Positions 17,023 to 26,889 are shown, counted from the stretch's first letter. The stretch is DNA of 64,000 bases from a bacterium (GCA_905221105.1 CAJNBW010000004.1:8101-72100), one strand, 5' to 3'. Notes: generated by a model from the letters alone, not told the origin. Program-made: numbers and translations.

Positions 17023-19821
17023 TTATCGTTTGATTTCTTCCATGACATAAGCCTCAATCACATCATCTGTCTTGATATCATTGTAGCCGTCAATCATCAA
17101 TCCACCTTCACGACCGTTTGTAACTTCTTTGACGTCGTCTTTATAGTGTTTCAAGCTTGCGAGTTCACCATCATAGATAACGACACCGTCACGGATAACA
17201 CGGACTTTAGAGTCACGGGTAACCTTACCGTTGATAACCATGAATCCACCGATAGTTCCGACTTTAGATACCTTGAAGGTTTCACGGATAACTGCTTCAC
17301 CGATAACTTTTTCTTCGAATTCTGGATCAAGCATCCCTTTCATGGCTTCTTCCATCTCTTCAATAACCTTGTAGATAATGCTGTGAAGACGGATTTCTAC
17401 ATCGTCAGCTTCAGCTTGTTGACGAGCTTGTGGTGTAGGGCGTACGTTGAAACCAACGATGAAGGCATTTGAAGCTTCCGCAAGAGTCACGTCAGATTCG
17501 TTGATGGCACCGACTGCTGAGTGGACGATGGTCACTTTCACACCTTCCACATCGATTTTTTGAAGTGAGGCAGAAAGGGCTTCAACAGAACCTTGTACAT
17601 CGGCCTTGATGATAACGTTAACTGACTTAAGTTCACCAGCTTTAAGCGTATCAAAGAGGTTTTCAAGACTGACACGTTGGGTAGCTTGACGTTGTTTCAT
17701 AAGGGCACGTTTGGCACGCTCTTCACCGGCTGCACGCGCAGATTTTTCATCCTCGTAAACGGCAAAGTGGTCACCCGCCATTGGCGCTTCGTTCAAACCT
17801 GTGATAGAAACTGGTGTTGATGGTCCAGCCACCTTAACACGACGACCAAGGTCATTGGTCATAGCACGGACACGACCGAAGGTATTTCCGACAACGATAG
17901 GATCTTGGACATTCAAGGTACCTTGCTGAACAAGAAGGGTTGCAACCGCACCTTTTCCTTTATCCAAGCGCGCTTCGATAACTGTACCAATCGCACGAAC
18001 TGTTGGGTCTGCCTTGAGTTCTTGGATTTCAGCCACAAGAAGGACTGTTTCCAACAATTCTTCGATGTTTTGGTTGAATTTAGCTGAGATTTCAACAAAT
18101 TCAGAATCTCCGCCCCAAGCAGTTGACATAACCCCATGCTCTGCCAATTCACCGATAACGCGTTCTGGGTTGGCACCTGGTTTATCAATCTTGTTGATGG
18201 CTACGATGATTGGAACGTTGGCCGCTTTTGAGTGGTTAATGGCTTCGATAGTCTGAGGCATAACCCCGTCATCTGCCGCTACGACCAAGATAGTAATATC
18301 GGTAACAGATGCACCACGCGCACGCATAGATGTAAAGGCCGCGTGTCCTGGTGTATCAAGGAAGGTAATCTTCTTGCCATTTTCCACGATTTGGTAGGCA
18401 CCGATATGCTGAGTGATACCACCTGCTTCACCTGTCGCAACACGAGAGTTACGAAGGGTATCTAGGAGTGTTGTTTTACCGTGGTCAACGTGACCCATGA
18501 TAGTTACAACTGGTGGACGCTCAACCAATTCATCTTCATTAAGGTAGCCATCTTCGACAAAGAAACGTTCGATATCAGCATTATCCACTTCAACCTTTTG
18601 TTTGGCTTCGATACCATAATCCACCATGAGGAGTTCGATTGTTTCCCCATCCAAGGATTGGTTTTGTGTGGCCATGACACCCATCATAAAGAGTTTCTTA
18701 ACGATTTCAGCTGGTTCACGTTTGATACGTTTTGCGATTTCCGCAACGGTCATACCATCTGTATACTCAAATTCTGTTGGCAATTCATGGAACTTACGCT
18801 CTGTAACAGGTTTTGGAGCCTGATTACGGTTGTTCTTGTTATTGCCTTTTTTGTTCTTCTTGTTGTTATTCCAGTTACTATTCTTTTGATTTCTCACTTG
18901 ATTTTGACTACTTCGATTCTTTTGTTGTTTTCTAGGACCATCTTCTTCGTGATCATAATCGTCACGATTTTTGTCTGGTCGAGCTTGTTTTTTACGACGC
19001 GTATCCACTGCAGGTTCTTTTTTCTCAGGGACGACTTCAACCACTGCTTGAACTTGCTGTGCTTGTTGCGCTTGTTCAGCTAACTTAGCAGCTTCTTCAA
19101 AGATTTCCTCTGGTTCCTTGCGTTTGTTAGCTTGAGCCAAGGCTTCTTTGGCAGCCTGAGTCTGCTTAAAGCGTTCCTCGCTTGAACGTGCGTATTCTGC
19201 ATTTTGCTCTGCTTTCAATGCTGCCGCACGGGCTTTAAAGTCAATGCGTGGAGCCGCTTGATTTGGACGCTTGTCCTCTTGTTGACGGCGCTCATTTCCA
19301 CGATTCTGCTGACCTTGCTGTTTCTTAGCTTGGTCATTAAAGCGACGATTGTCGCGGTTGCCTTGACCTTGTTTTCCACCATTACGGCCGTCATTTTTCT
19401 GACGGTTGCCGTTTTGTTGTTGGTCACGGTTATTGCCCTTATTTTGCTTGCGTCTTTCTGCCTGCTCTTTGGCACGAGCTTCACGTTCAGCCTTGAAATT
19501 ACGGCTTTGTGGTTTCGCTGCTACTTTTTCTGCTTTAGGAGCAACTGGCTCAGCGGGTTTCGCCTCTTCCTTGGCTACAGCTGGTTTAGCTGGCTCAGAT
19601 TTTTCGGCTTTCTTTTCTGCACTTGCTTTTGGTGTTGCAGGTTTTGCTTCTGCTTTCGGAGCAGCAGGCTTAAAGCTGGCAGCGATTTTTGCAGCAACAG
19701 CTTCTTCCACACTTGATGAGTGGCTTTTCACATCTAAGCCCAACTCTTTTGCACGCGCTACAACTTCTTTACTTTCTTTTCCAAGTTCTTTTGCGATTTC
19801 GTACAATCTTTTCTTAGACAA
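17023..19821 (-). CDS. infB: Translation initiation factor IF-2
   Basis: 932 residues, the streptococcal size. The N-terminus has the IF2N motif ([19 protein letters not shown]). It is followed by a long low-complexity region (about 50-330) rich in A, K, E, N, Q and R (for example [14 protein letters not shown]). A second IF2N ([18 protein letters not shown]) precedes the GTPase domain with G1 GHVDHGKT, G3 DTPGHAAF and G4 NKID, and then the C-terminal barrels that bind fMet-tRNA. It brings initiator tRNA to the 30S subunit. It sits in the classic rimP-nusA-ylxR-ylxQ-infB order. The repeat-rich middle explains the many antisense open frames opposite it. Confidence 0.97.
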   Translation of the reverse strand: MSKKRLYEIAKELGKESKEVVARAKELGLDVKSHSSSVEEAVAAKIAASFKPAAPKAEAKPATPKASAEKKAEKSEPAKPAVAKEEAKPAEPVAPKAEKVAAKPQSRNFKAEREARAKEQAERRKQNKGNNRDQQQNGNRQKNDGRNGGKQGQGNRDNRRFNDQAKKQQGQQNRGNERRQQEDKRPNQAAPRIDFKARAAALKAEQNAEYARSSEERFKQTQAAKEALAQANKRKEPEEIFEEAAKLAEQAQQAQQVQAVVEVVPEKKEPAVDTRRKKQARPDKNRDDYDHEEDGPRKQQKNRSSQNQVRNQKNSNWNNNKKNKKGNNKNNRNQAPKPVTERKFHELPTEFEYTDGMTVAEIAKRIKREPAEIVKKLFMMGVMATQNQSLDGETIELLMVDYGIEAKQKVEVDNADIERFFVEDGYLNEDELVERPPVVTIMGHVDHGKTTLLDTLRNSRVATGEAGGITQHIGAYQIVENGKKITFLDTPGHAAFTSMRARGASVTDITILVVAADDGVMPQTIEAINHSKAANVPIIVAINKIDKPGANPERVIGELAEHGVMSTAWGGDSEFVEISAKFNQNIEELLETVLLVAEIQELKADPTVRAIGTVIEARLDKGKGAVATLLVQQGTLNVQDPIVVGNTFGRVRAMTNDLGRRVKVAGPSTPVSITGLNEAPMAGDHFAVYEDEKSARAAGEERAKRALMKQRQATQRVSLENLFDTLKAGELKSVNVIIKADVQGSVEALSASLQKIDVEGVKVTIVHSAVGAINESDVTLAEASNAFIVGFNVRPTPQARQQAEADDVEIRLHSIIYKVIEEMEEAMKGMLDPEFEEKVIGEAVIRETFKVSKVGTIGGFMVINGKVTRDSKVRVIRDGVVIYDGELASLKHYKDDVKEVTNGREGGLMIDGYNDIKTDDVIEAYVMEEIKR

Positions 19822-19837
19822 ATCATGTCCTCCTCTT

Positions 19838-20137
19838 CTATTCCATAAGAGACCTCATTTTCTTTGTAAATCCAGCATCTGTCACAGCCAAAACCTTTCT
19901 CGATTTCCCGACTGCTATGCTTAATTCCAGTGTTGAAAACACGGTTACAATTTCTACTTGATAATACTGACTTTTATCTTGAATCTTCTTGGTCAGATTG
20001 GGGCCAGCATCATGAGCTAGAAAGACCAACTTAGCCTTGCCATCTTGAATGGCTTTGACCACCAGTTCTTCACCCGATATGATTCGGCCTGCTCGCTGAG
20101 CGAGTCCCAAGAGATTGCTTATCTTTTGCTTATTCAA
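19838..20137 (-). CDS. ylxQ: L7Ae-family ribosomal/kink-turn RNA-binding protein YlxQ
   Basis: 99 residues of the ribosomal L7Ae/L30e/S12e/Gadd45 family: [25 protein letters not shown], then [18 protein letters not shown] and [10 protein letters not shown]. Proteins of this group bind kink-turn RNA; the exact role of YlxQ is not settled. It overlaps ylxR by eight bases and lies 16 bases before infB, in the conserved operon position. Confidence 0.9.
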   Translation of the reverse strand: MNKQKISNLLGLAQRAGRIISGEELVVKAIQDGKAKLVFLAHDAGPNLTKKIQDKSQYYQVEIVTVFSTLELSIAVGKSRKVLAVTDAGFTKKMRSLME

Positions 20138-20423
20138 GTCCTAACTCTCTTCTTTTCACTTTGTGATCCACATAGGCGATCAACTCGTCATAAAAGCTTT
20201 CTTCAACTTCCATATTAAAGCTGCGGTTAAAGACCTTCTTCTTTTTCGCCTCTAGGGCCTCTGCATTGTCTAGCTTGATATAAGCGCCGCGGCCATTGGC
20301 CTTACCTGTCGGATCGATAAAGACTTGTCCTTCCTTGTTCTTGACAATGCGGAGCAAATCACGCTTATCAATCACTTCGTTAGACACAACAGACTTGCGC
20401 AAAGGGATTTTTCTAGTTTTCAT
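20130..20423 (-). CDS. ylxR: YlxR (DUF448) RNA-binding / nucleoid-associated protein
   Basis: 97 residues with the DUF448 core: RKIPLRKSVVSNEVIDKRDLLRIV, then GQVFIDPTGKANGRGAYI. Family structures show a GRGAY(I/V) RNA-binding patch. In Bacillus the protein has been described as a nucleoid-associated regulator. The classical C-V-x-C start motif is replaced here by RKSVVSNE, so the cysteine pair is missing. Located between nusA and ylxQ and co-transcribed. Confidence 0.9.
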   Translation of the reverse strand: MKTRKIPLRKSVVSNEVIDKRDLLRIVKNKEGQVFIDPTGKANGRGAYIKLDNAEALEAKKKKVFNRSFNMEVEESFYDELIAYVDHKVKRRELGLE

Positions 20424-20444
20424 CTTTCCCTCCTCTAGCAGCTT

Positions 20445-21581
20445 TTATTCTTCTACAGTATCATTTTCTGCTTCCAACTCTACTGAAGCAGCTTCTTCCA
20501 TGGCTTCAAATTCACTAGCAGACTTGATATCGATACGGTAACCAGTCAAATGAGCTGCCAAGCGAACGTTTTGCCCACGACGACCGATTGCAAGAGAAAG
20601 CTTGTTATCAGGAACAACCACCAAGGCACGCTTACTGTCGTTTTCATCAAAGATAACTTGGTCAACCTCAGCAGGAGCGATGGCATTGTAGATAAATTCA
20701 GCTGGATCTGCTACCCACTCGATAACGTCGATATTTTCTTCGATTGGTACCATGCGGTCGCTCTTAGCATCGTAGCGAGCTGGGTGAAATTTGCTGGTAA
20801 TCTTCTTGATATTAGCACCACCACGTCCAACGATTGTACCGATAGCATCCACGTTTGGATTGTGGCTACGAACAGCAACCTTGGTACGGTCACCAGCTTC
20901 ACGAGCCACGCTCATGATTTCAACAGTTCCGTCATAAACTTCTGGAATTTCTTGCTCCATCAAACGTTTGATCATTTCTGGATGGCTACGGCTAACAAAG
21001 ACGTTCACACCACGAGGGTTATCTTCAACTTTGTAGACATAGACCTCGATACGATCATGAGAAGCAAAAACTTCTCCAGGAATTTGGTCTTGTTTTGACA
21101 ATTGGGCTTCGATGCTGCCAAGGTTGACGTAAATAAAGCGGTTGTCAAAGCGTTCTACTGTACCAGACATGATTTCTTGCTCATGTTCTTTATAAGTATT
21201 GTAAGTGATGGCACGTGTTTGCTTGCGCATTTTTTCCATGATGGTTTGTTTGGCAGATTGGGCTGCTACACGACCAAACTCAGCAGGCGCTTCTTCAAAC
21301 TTGATTTTGTCTCCAAGTTCATAGGCTGAATTAATGGCAAGAGCATCTTTCAAGCTGATTTCCAAACGGCTATCAAATACTTCATCTACAACTTCACGGA
21401 CAGTATAAACTGTAAAGTCACCTGTTTTTTCGTTGAAGTCAATAGCTACGCTGTCTGATTGACCATAGCGTCTGCGATAAGCGGAACGAAGCGACTCTAC
21501 TACTGCGTCGATGATATCTTCTTTTTTGATTCCCTTGTCTTCTTCCAAAATTCGGAAGGCCTCTAGCATTTCTTTACTCAT
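20445..21581 (-). CDS. nusA: Transcription termination/antitermination factor NusA
   Basis: 378 residues, the usual Firmicute length lacking the C-terminal acidic repeats of Escherichia coli NusA. Domains: N-terminal polymerase-binding (about 1-125, MLEAFRILEEDKGIKKEDI), S1 (about 130-200, GTVERFDNRFIYVNLGSIEA), and KH1 and KH2 (about 205-345, with VGRGGANIKKIT and AIGRRGQNVRLAA). NusA binds elongating RNA polymerase, promotes pausing and termination and takes part in rRNA antitermination. The last 30 residues are an acidic tail. Between rimP and ylxR in the conserved operon. Confidence 0.96.
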   Translation of the reverse strand: MSKEMLEAFRILEEDKGIKKEDIIDAVVESLRSAYRRRYGQSDSVAIDFNEKTGDFTVYTVREVVDEVFDSRLEISLKDALAINSAYELGDKIKFEEAPAEFGRVAAQSAKQTIMEKMRKQTRAITYNTYKEHEQEIMSGTVERFDNRFIYVNLGSIEAQLSKQDQIPGEVFASHDRIEVYVYKVEDNPRGVNVFVSRSHPEMIKRLMEQEIPEVYDGTVEIMSVAREAGDRTKVAVRSHNPNVDAIGTIVGRGGANIKKITSKFHPARYDAKSDRMVPIEENIDVIEWVADPAEFIYNAIAPAEVDQVIFDENDSKRALVVVPDNKLSLAIGRRGQNVRLAAHLTGYRIDIKSASEFEAMEEAASVELEAENDTVEE

Positions 21582-21624
21582 GTTTTCTTCACTTTTGAAT
21601 CCTCAAAAGCTATCCTTTCTTTTT

Positions 21625-22104
21625 CTATAATTTTACTGCTAAACGTGCTTTTGATACTAAACTGTATGGAATTTGTACAGTTTTCTTACGCGTCTTTTCC
21701 ATATATTCCATAGTCAACTCGTCCTCTTCAAAGGCCAACAAGGTTCCTTCAAAGACCTTTTGCTTATCGATGGCTTGATAGAGCCCGACATGGATGTATT
21801 TCCCAACCGCTCCAGCGACTGCATCCTTGGTTTTCAAAGGACGTTCCAAGCCTGGACTGGTGATTTCTAGGAAATATTGTTCTGGGAAGGGATCTGGCTT
21901 GATGGTGTCTAGGACAGGACTGATAATTTCTGTCAATTCTGCCGTGTCGTTCAAGGTAATTCCTTCAGGTTTATCTACAAAAATACTGAGAATCATGTCA
22001 CTGCCAATCTTTCCATACTCGATATCCACGAGTTCGAAAGGTGATTGAATGACAGGTTCTACAACTTCTCTGACTAATTCTACGATTGTTGCGATTGCGT
22101 CCAC
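21625..22104 (-). CDS. rimP: Ribosome maturation factor RimP
   Basis: 159 residues if it starts at the GTG at 22104 ([11 protein letters not shown]), the start I recall for pneumococcus. The frame is open upstream for another 33 codons. The choice is not clean, because GAGGAGG abuts the GTG directly. The N-terminal domain has [29 protein letters not shown] and [17 protein letters not shown]; the C-terminal SH3-like domain follows. RimP helps 30S assembly. It opens the nusA-infB operon behind a strong promoter and a leader hairpin (GAGGCG/CGCCTC, about 22113-22143). Confidence 0.9.
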   Translation of the reverse strand: MDAIATIVELVREVVEPVIQSPFELVDIEYGKIGSDMILSIFVDKPEGITLNDTAELTEIISPVLDTIKPDPFPEQYFLEITSPGLERPLKTKDAVAGAVGKYIHVGLYQAIDKQKVFEGTLLAFEEDELTMEYMEKTRKKTVQIPYSLVSKARLAVKL

Positions 22105-22164
22105 CTCCTCATAAGCAAGAGGCGAAGATATTTCCCCGCCTCTCTTTCTCATATTCTTACCTAC

Positions 22165-22193
22165 AGTATAGCACTTTTTACTACTTATGTAAA
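22165..22193 (-). promoter_or_regulatory. Promoter of the rimP-nusA-infB operon
   Basis: TTTACA (22188-22193) and TATACT (22165-22170) with 17 bases between. The leader of about 55 bases folds into a GAGGCG/CGCCTC hairpin close to the rimP start codon. Confidence 0.75.
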
Positions 22194-22230
22194 GCAAAAG
22201 CACTTATACAGCCTGATTTCAGGCTATTTC

Positions 22231-22866
22231 TTAAAATTCTGCCTCAACTCGGTAGATAACTTGACCCTTGTTTGAGAATTTTTGTTCATATTCTGTCATG
22301 ACATTGCCTTCAAAATCACTGGCATGCAAATCTAGCCAGACACCATTGAGTTTCATGCCATACTGAGAAAAACTCACTAGGCTATACTCAAATAAGCCAC
22401 GGTTATCCGTCTTGAAATGAATTTCTCCATTTTCAGGCAAGATACGCTTGAAGGTATCCAAGAAGGTTTTGTAGGTCAAACGACGCTTTTCATGGCGTTT
22501 TTTAGGCCAAGGATCTGAAAAGTTCAGATACAAGCGATCAATTTCGCCGTCTTCGAAGTAGTCTGTCAAATCAGAACCATCTACCCACAAGAGCTTGATA
22601 TTAGGCACCCCAACTTCAAGAACCTTGTCTAAAGCGTAACTCAAAACAGACTTTTGAATATCAATCCCGATATAGTTGATGTCAGGGTTTTGTTTGGCCA
22701 TACCTGAAACAAAGGCACCCTTTCCACTTCCAACTTCCACATGAATGGGATTATCATTTCCAAACAAGTCCCGCCATTTTCCCTTGGCTTCCAAGGGATT
22801 GAGGACCACATACTGGGGATTTGCCTCTAGTAATTCTGTTGCCCCTTTACGATTTCTAACTCTCAT
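22231..22866 (-). CDS. trmB: tRNA (guanine-N7-)-methyltransferase
   Basis: 211 residues from the ATG at 22866. A longer open frame exists, but this ATG overlaps the ccrZ stop (ATGA), follows GGAAAGAG, and gives [20 protein letters not shown], the family start. The Rossmann methyltransferase core shows [16 protein letters not shown] (SAM site), [11 protein letters not shown] and the TrmB signature [20 protein letters not shown]. It forms m7G46 in tRNA. Coupled to ccrZ, the gene order I recall from pneumococcus. Confidence 0.95.
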   Translation of the reverse strand: MRVRNRKGATELLEANPQYVVLNPLEAKGKWRDLFGNDNPIHVEVGSGKGAFVSGMAKQNPDINYIGIDIQKSVLSYALDKVLEVGVPNIKLLWVDGSDLTDYFEDGEIDRLYLNFSDPWPKKRHEKRRLTYKTFLDTFKRILPENGEIHFKTDNRGLFEYSLVSFSQYGMKLNGVWLDLHASDFEGNVMTEYEQKFSNKGQVIYRVEAEF

Positions 22867-23657
22867 CTTCTCTTTCCATACTTGTCTCGGAAGTGACGCA
22901 AGCCATGAATCTCCCGATTGACATTTTCTAAATCTTGGTTCATATAATACTTGGAAATCTGGCTCAAATAAGACAATTGACCATACCAATACAATTTATT
23001 TAATACCGTTTGATTGTACTTGTAACCGTAGTAGGTCAACCATTCCTTCCACTGATGCTCTGGAATATAATGGCAGAGCATGTGAGCTACATCAAACATG
23101 CGGTCGGTCAAGCGAACCGAATCCCAATCTACCAAATAAATCAAGCCACTGTCTGTCTCAATCCAATTACTATGTCGTACATCTCCATGGACAATGGTCG
23201 CATGGTCCTCTCTAAATCCTGGAATAGTCTGACGTAAATCAGCCATCACTTCACTGATAAAATGATTTTTACGCAAAGCATCTGGAGCCGTTTCTTGCCA
23301 AGACTGTAGTAAATCTACAGGTGTTTCCATGGCATATCCCAAACGACTCAACTGTGTCATCAACGGACGTGAGCGATGTAGGCGGGTTAAAATATTGACG
23401 ATTTGCTTACGATTCATATCATAGGGGGTCAATATCTTGCCTGTCAACCATTCTTGAGCACACATATCACGCCCATCTGCCAAACGGCGACTCCATAATA
23501 ATTGTGGAGCAATTTGTTCTCTAGCTAGACCAGGTAGGATTGGAGAGGTGTTCATTTTTACAAAGATTCGCTTCCCATCAGGATAGCTACCCATATAAGC
23601 CTTGCCACTTTTCCCAGGTATGGGGGTCAGTGTTAGCTCATTATCACCCAAATCCAT
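22863..23657 (-). CDS. ccrZ: Phosphotransferase-like cell-cycle regulator CcrZ
   Basis: 264 residues of the choline/aminoglycoside-kinase-like fold. The nucleotide loop region is [25 protein letters not shown], the catalytic loop is [12 protein letters not shown] (about 155-166) and the metal-binding DWDSV near 178. In Streptococcus pneumoniae CcrZ links division-site FtsZ to replication initiation by DnaA. The assignment here rests on recalled sequence and on the position directly upstream of trmB, with a four-base overlap. Alternative generic name: APH-family phosphotransferase. The start follows GGAAAGAA. Confidence 0.9.
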   Translation of the reverse strand: MDLGDNELTLTPIPGKSGKAYMGSYPDGKRIFVKMNTSPILPGLAREQIAPQLLWSRRLADGRDMCAQEWLTGKILTPYDMNRKQIVNILTRLHRSRPLMTQLSRLGYAMETPVDLLQSWQETAPDALRKNHFISEVMADLRQTIPGFREDHATIVHGDVRHSNWIETDSGLIYLVDWDSVRLTDRMFDVAHMLCHYIPEHQWKEWLTYYGYKYNQTVLNKLYWYGQLSYLSQISKYYMNQDLENVNREIHGLRHFRDKYGKRR

Positions 23658-23780
23658 TTCTTTCCTCCGTATAAAGTTTCCTTACTATTCTACTAGTTTT
23701 TGGCCTATTCGTCAACCGGTCCAAACCCAATTCTCAAAGAAAAGCCTCTGAGGTGGTTTGGGTTATCATTATAGAAAGAA

Positions 23781-23810
23781 AAAGGCAAGCACCGTCTTCT
23801 GCTTACCTTT
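23781..23810 (-). terminator. Terminator at the end of the blp immunity operon
   Basis: GGTAAGCA / TGCTTGCC stem, loop GAAGACGG, then a T run on the minus strand, ten bases after the last CAAX-protease gene. Confidence 0.8.
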
Positions 23811-23819
23811 TCATGATTT

Positions 23820-24431
23820 TTATAAATAATATAAGAGTGGCCAAGCATTGTAAAACATGTGAACTAGAGTAGAAACCCATAGATTTTGGCTCCTTTTATA
23901 AGCAAAGCCCAGTAACAATCCCCCGAGTAGATAAAAAATAAACGAAGGGATATTAGAAGGTCCATGCATGAAAGAAAAGAGAGAGGAAGTTAGTACAAGT
24001 CCTAACCAAGAATTGTCAAAAACGGCACCTTGAAGAAGTCCTCTGAAAATGAGTTCCTCCTGGATAGGTCCAAAAACTGAGGAAGTCAAAATCAAAGACA
24101 GAGAAATTCCTCTGCTAACTTCCGACAAGTGTTGAACTCCTGCGCCAGAAGAAACAGCAAAGAAATGAATATAAACCAGTGTCTCAAGTACACTTAGAAG
24201 AAAGATTACAATGAAAAGCAAAAGTTCTTTCTTGCTTAACATCCCAAAAGAAATCATTTCAAACTTTCTAGCATAAGCAACACTCAGCGAAGTTACTAGA
24301 AGACTTACAATAATCAATGCAGATTCATTTTGAAAAAAATCCCCGTGGTTAATCGTATAAGGAACTGTAATGACGATTAGTAATACTAAAAATCCAAAAC
24401 AAAAGGCATGAAATTTATCAAAGAACTCCAT
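23820..24431 (-). CDS. pncP: CPBP (CAAX-like) intramembrane protease, second tandem copy, PncP-like
   Basis: 203 residues, about six hydrophobic helices. The three CPBP metal motifs are intact: QEELIFRG (EExxxR), SFMHGP (FxxxH) and HMFYN (HxxxN). In blp loci such proteins are linked to bacteriocin immunity, probably by processing membrane substrates. The C-terminal 100 residues are nearly identical to those of the neighbouring copy at 24567-25181, while the N-terminal half is more diverged. Upstream of its start is a short remnant of the 3' end of blpZ, showing that this copy arose by tandem duplication. Last gene of the operon. Confidence 0.8.
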   Translation of the reverse strand: MEFFDKFHAFCFGFLVLLIVITVPYTINHGDFFQNESALIIVSLLVTSLSVAYARKFEMISFGMLSKKELLLFIVIFLLSVLETLVYIHFFAVSSGAGVQHLSEVSRGISLSLILTSSVFGPIQEELIFRGLLQGAVFDNSWLGLVLTSSLFSFMHGPSNIPSFIFYLLGGLLLGFAYKRSQNLWVSTLVHMFYNAWPLLYYL

Positions 24432-24461
24432 AAAATTATCCTCCTCAACAAACAGACTTCC

Positions 24462-24506
24462 CTACAAGTCATCCTTTAGTGCTAGTCTTTCCAAAACAAA
24501 CCATTT
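24462..24506 (-). pseudogene. Remnant of the blpZ 3' end
   Basis: Translation gives KWFVLERLALKDDL then a stop, against KWFVLERLELKDDV at the end of blpZ (25212 onward). The spacer to the following CAAX gene is also conserved between the two places. This marks the boundary of the duplicated unit; the upstream part of blpZ is replaced by a BOX-like sequence. Confidence 0.85.
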
Positions 24507-24507
24507 T

Positions 24508-24578
24508 ATACTAACGTTGCCTTGTTGTACTCCAGTACAGCCTGCTACTAGTTTTCCCTTTGATTTTCATTGAATATA
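24508..24578. repeat. Degenerate BOX-like element
   Basis: Carries AACGTTGCCTTG, TACAGCCTGCTACTAG and TTTGATTTTCATTGAATATA, corresponding to the inner boxA and the boxC parts of the intact element at 44565-44668, with much of boxA deleted. It sits exactly at the duplication junction, and its end supplies the last codons and stop of the upstream CAAX gene. Confidence 0.7.
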
Positions 24579-25181
24579 AGTTAAGAGTGGCAAACTGTTG
24601 TAAAACATATGGACTAAAGTAGAAACCCATAAGTTTTGGCTCTTTTTATAAGCAAAGCCCAGCAACAAGCCCCCGAGTAGATAATAGAAAAACGAAGGGA
24701 TATCATAAGGTTCATGCATGAAAGAAAAGAGAGAGGATGTCAGCACAAGCCCCAGCCAAGAATTGTCAAAAACCGCACCTTGAAGAATTCCTCTAAACAT
24801 AAATTCCTCCTGGATAGGTCCCAAAACTGTAACACTGACAATAAAGGAAAGCGACAGTCCTTTACTCGTTTCCTCAAGGTGTTGAGCCGAGGCACCAGAA
24901 GCAACTGAGAAAAAAGCATGATAGCTAATACTTACCAGCACAGTGAGAAGAAAAATTCCAATGAACAGCAAGAGTTGTTTCCTGCTTAACATCCCCAAAG
25001 AAATCATATCAAACCATTTCGCATAGCCAAAACTAAGGAGAAGCAAGAGACTCTTTACAGCAATGAATGTGTACTGGTGTTGAAAATAATCTCCTTGATT
25101 AATGGAATAACCCGCTGCACCAACGATTGCAAAGACTAAAAATCCCAAAAACAAGGCATGACATTTATTGAAAATGGCCAT
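24567..25181 (-). CDS. pncP: CPBP (CAAX-like) intramembrane protease, first tandem copy, PncP-like
   Basis: 204 residues, polytopic, with QEEFMFRG, SFMHEP and HMFYN as the three metal-binding motifs. It follows blpZ by about 30 bases with GAGGAT as ribosome-binding site. Closely related to the copy at 23820-24431. Its terminal YIQ and stop codon come from a BOX-like sequence, so its C-terminus was altered by the insertion. Probable role: immunity or processing in the blp regulon. Which of the two copies is the orthologue of pneumococcal pncP cannot be settled by reading alone. Confidence 0.8.
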   Translation of the reverse strand: MAIFNKCHALFLGFLVFAIVGAAGYSINQGDYFQHQYTFIAVKSLLLLLSFGYAKWFDMISLGMLSRKQLLLFIGIFLLTVLVSISYHAFFSVASGASAQHLEETSKGLSLSFIVSVTVLGPIQEEFMFRGILQGAVFDNSWLGLVLTSSLFSFMHEPYDIPSFFYYLLGGLLLGFAYKKSQNLWVSTLVHMFYNSLPLLTYIQ

Positions 25182-25211
25182 AAAACTATCCTCCCCACCA
25201 AACAGACTTCC

Positions 25212-25460
25212 CTACACGTCATCCTTAAGCTCTAACCTTTCCAAAACAAACCATTTGAGTATCCAAAATACGATCGCATAACCACCCCCTAAGAAGATAG
25301 CCATTAAAGATAGCATGGGATTTAGGAAATAAAAGACCACAACAGATACAAAGGTTAGCACAAAAACATTAAAAGCAATGGTGTCAGAAGCCAAGACCAG
25401 AATATAAGGTGTCAACCAGTCTAAGGTTTTTGAATCTAGAAAAAATAAGTGTTTATACAT
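25212..25460 (-). CDS. blpZ: BlpZ-like small membrane protein
   Basis: 82 residues beginning MYKHLFFLDSKTLDWLTPYI, with two to three hydrophobic helices and a charged C-terminus (VLERLELKDDV). I recognise it as BlpZ, annotated in pneumococcus as a bacteriocin immunity protein, although direct functional evidence is thin. AGGAGG precedes the ATG by five bases. It lies between blpY and the first CAAX-protease copy, the order known from the pneumococcal bacteriocin-immunity region. Its 3' end is duplicated at 24462-24506. Confidence 0.8.
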   Translation of the reverse strand: MYKHLFFLDSKTLDWLTPYILVLASDTIAFNVFVLTFVSVVVFYFLNPMLSLMAIFLGGGYAIVFWILKWFVLERLELKDDV

Positions 25461-25501
25461 GATGACCTCCTCTATGGCTGAAAAGCAAGCCTTTTGGTTT
25501 T

Positions 25502-26191
25502 TTACCCCAAGACCCTATGTAGAAAAGTGAGCAGAAATGGTAAGTTTGCGATGATATTATTAACAATATGAATCGAATAAGAAGGATAGATACTCTTCGT
25601 ATAACGTGTTAGACAGGCAAATAGACAACCCACTGCCGTATAGACAAAAATATCTGCGAGACTTGGCAAGCTAGAAAAGTGGGGCAAGGCAAATAAGAAT
25701 GACGGAAAGAGAAGATCCAGCCCCCACCTCGAATTCTTAAAGAAAGCATGTTGAAGCAATCCCCTACATACCAATTCTTCCATCAGAGGTCCTAGTACGA
25801 TTAAGGTCAGATAAACACCAAACTCCGCAAAATTTGTCTCACTATAGGCAATAAACAAATTCCACCCTTCATTGGTTCCCTGAACGTGTTTAGCTGTCAG
25901 ATAGTTAAAGCAGATAAGCACAATGGCTGCTAACACTGTCAGAACAGAATAGCTCAACCACTTTTTCCTAGGAATACGAAAGAGATAAGCATGACCCGAC
26001 CTGATCAAAATCCAAATCATCAAGGCGATAAAGAGAAGGCTAATGATGTTGCGAATCCAGATAAGATTTCCTACCCAAGACGAGAACTCCCAATAATTTC
26101 TCCAAAATTGGGTTGTCCAAAACAATCCGAAAAACAGAAACAAATAAGAAAGAATGGCACTCGTTTTAAAAAGAATAGAGTGTCTTTTCAT
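25502..26191 (-). CDS. blpY: BlpY-like CPBP intramembrane protease
   Basis: 229 residues, multi-spanning. CPBP motifs: EELVCRGLLQ (EExxxR), ALPHFSS (xxxH) and HIVNN (HxxxN). The N-terminus ILFKTSAILSYLFLFFGLFW is a membrane helix. I recall the near-identical pneumococcal BlpY, required for full blp immunity. AGGAGGG precedes the ATG. It is third in the operon that starts with the BlpR-type promoter at 26890-26956. More distant from the two PncP-like copies than they are from each other. Confidence 0.8.
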   Translation of the reverse strand: MKRHSILFKTSAILSYLFLFFGLFWTTQFWRNYWEFSSWVGNLIWIRNIISLLFIALMIWILIRSGHAYLFRIPRKKWLSYSVLTVLAAIVLICFNYLTAKHVQGTNEGWNLFIAYSETNFAEFGVYLTLIVLGPLMEELVCRGLLQHAFFKNSRWGLDLLFPSFLFALPHFSSLPSLADIFVYTAVGCLFACLTRYTKSIYPSYSIHIVNNIIANLPFLLTFLHRVLG

Positions 26192-26277
26192 AGAAACCCT
26201 CCTACTATCTACAAGACAGGATAACCTCCTCCTGCCAGTCTATAGACTAGTCCCAGATTAGGAAGAAAACTCTTCCC

Positions 26278-26682
26278 CTACTTTTTATAATACTTCAAAC
26301 CCCAAATAAGCAAAAGCATAATAAGCAAGCAGAGAATGGCGCCTATATAAGCGATTAGTTGTTGGTAGGATTCTCCTGCTGTGATACCTCTATACAAACA
26401 AATAATAGACATAAAGCCTGTCAAGCCGATATACATGAGTTGATTGGTTCTAGGACTAACCAAATCATCATCTTCAAACTCTCTTATCCTCATTTCCCTA
26501 GTGAGGTAAACAGTGAGCAAAATGGAAGCTAAGTTAATAACCACTAAGAGAAATTGGAAAACTAAGGAAAAATTTAAAAACTGACGAGATAGAAATAGAT
26601 AAGTAGAGACAAGCAAGGGCAACTGACCTAGGAACAATCTCGCAAGGAAGATGTTCCGTTTTTTAGCAAGAAAAGTTTTCAT
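26278..26682 (-). CDS. Four-helix membrane protein of the blp immunity operon
   Basis: 134 residues from the ATG at 26682, with AAAGGAG seven bases upstream; the longer open frame would start inside the preceding gene. Hydrophobic helices at about 15-35, 40-65, 80-100 and 105-128, with a charged loop (TREMRIREFEDDDLVSPR). It ends IWGLKYYKK. The ATG overlaps the stop of the 54-aa gene (ATGA). I do not recognise a named family; the position between a BlpR-type promoter and blpY suggests an immunity or accessory membrane protein. Confidence 0.65.
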   Translation of the reverse strand: MKTFLAKKRNIFLARLFLGQLPLLVSTYLFLSRQFLNFSLVFQFLLVVINLASILLTVYLTREMRIREFEDDDLVSPRTNQLMYIGLTGFMSIICLYRGITAGESYQQLIAYIGAILCLLIMLLLIWGLKYYKK

Positions 26683-26843
26683 TTCTTTTCTCCTTTCTTT
26701 TTCATGATAGCCAAATAAATCATAACTGCAATCACATAGGCTATGGTATAGAATAGATGATACCAAATACTCTCCCTAAGCGGATATAGAAAGATGGACA
26801 TGATCAGATACAAGATAAAAATGACAAGTATTTTTTTCTTCAT
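26679..26843 (-). CDS. 54-residue membrane protein heading the blp immunity operon
   Basis: A complete frame, MKKKILVIFILYLIMSIF to IMKKKGEKK, with two hydrophobic helices (about 4-20 and 30-47) and a lysine-rich C-terminus. AGGAGG lies seven bases before the ATG, and the stop overlaps the start of the next gene. It has no double-glycine leader, so it is not a typical class II bacteriocin. It is the first gene after the BlpR-type promoter. In pneumococcal blp loci small two-helix proteins here are usually called immunity proteins; I cannot match it to a specific name. Confidence 0.75.
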   Translation of the reverse strand: MKKKILVIFILYLIMSIFLYPLRESIWYHLFYTIAYVIAVMIYLAIMKKKGEKK

Positions 26844-26889
26844 AAGATTTCCTCCTGAATGTTTGTTGAGCTAGAACCTTTACACTGCT

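Noticed and set aside
18481-19716. Several long open frames (up to 200 codons) opposite infB
   Set aside because: They result from the low-complexity K/E/N/Q-rich part of IF-2; the translated products are hydrophobic nonsense without start signals.
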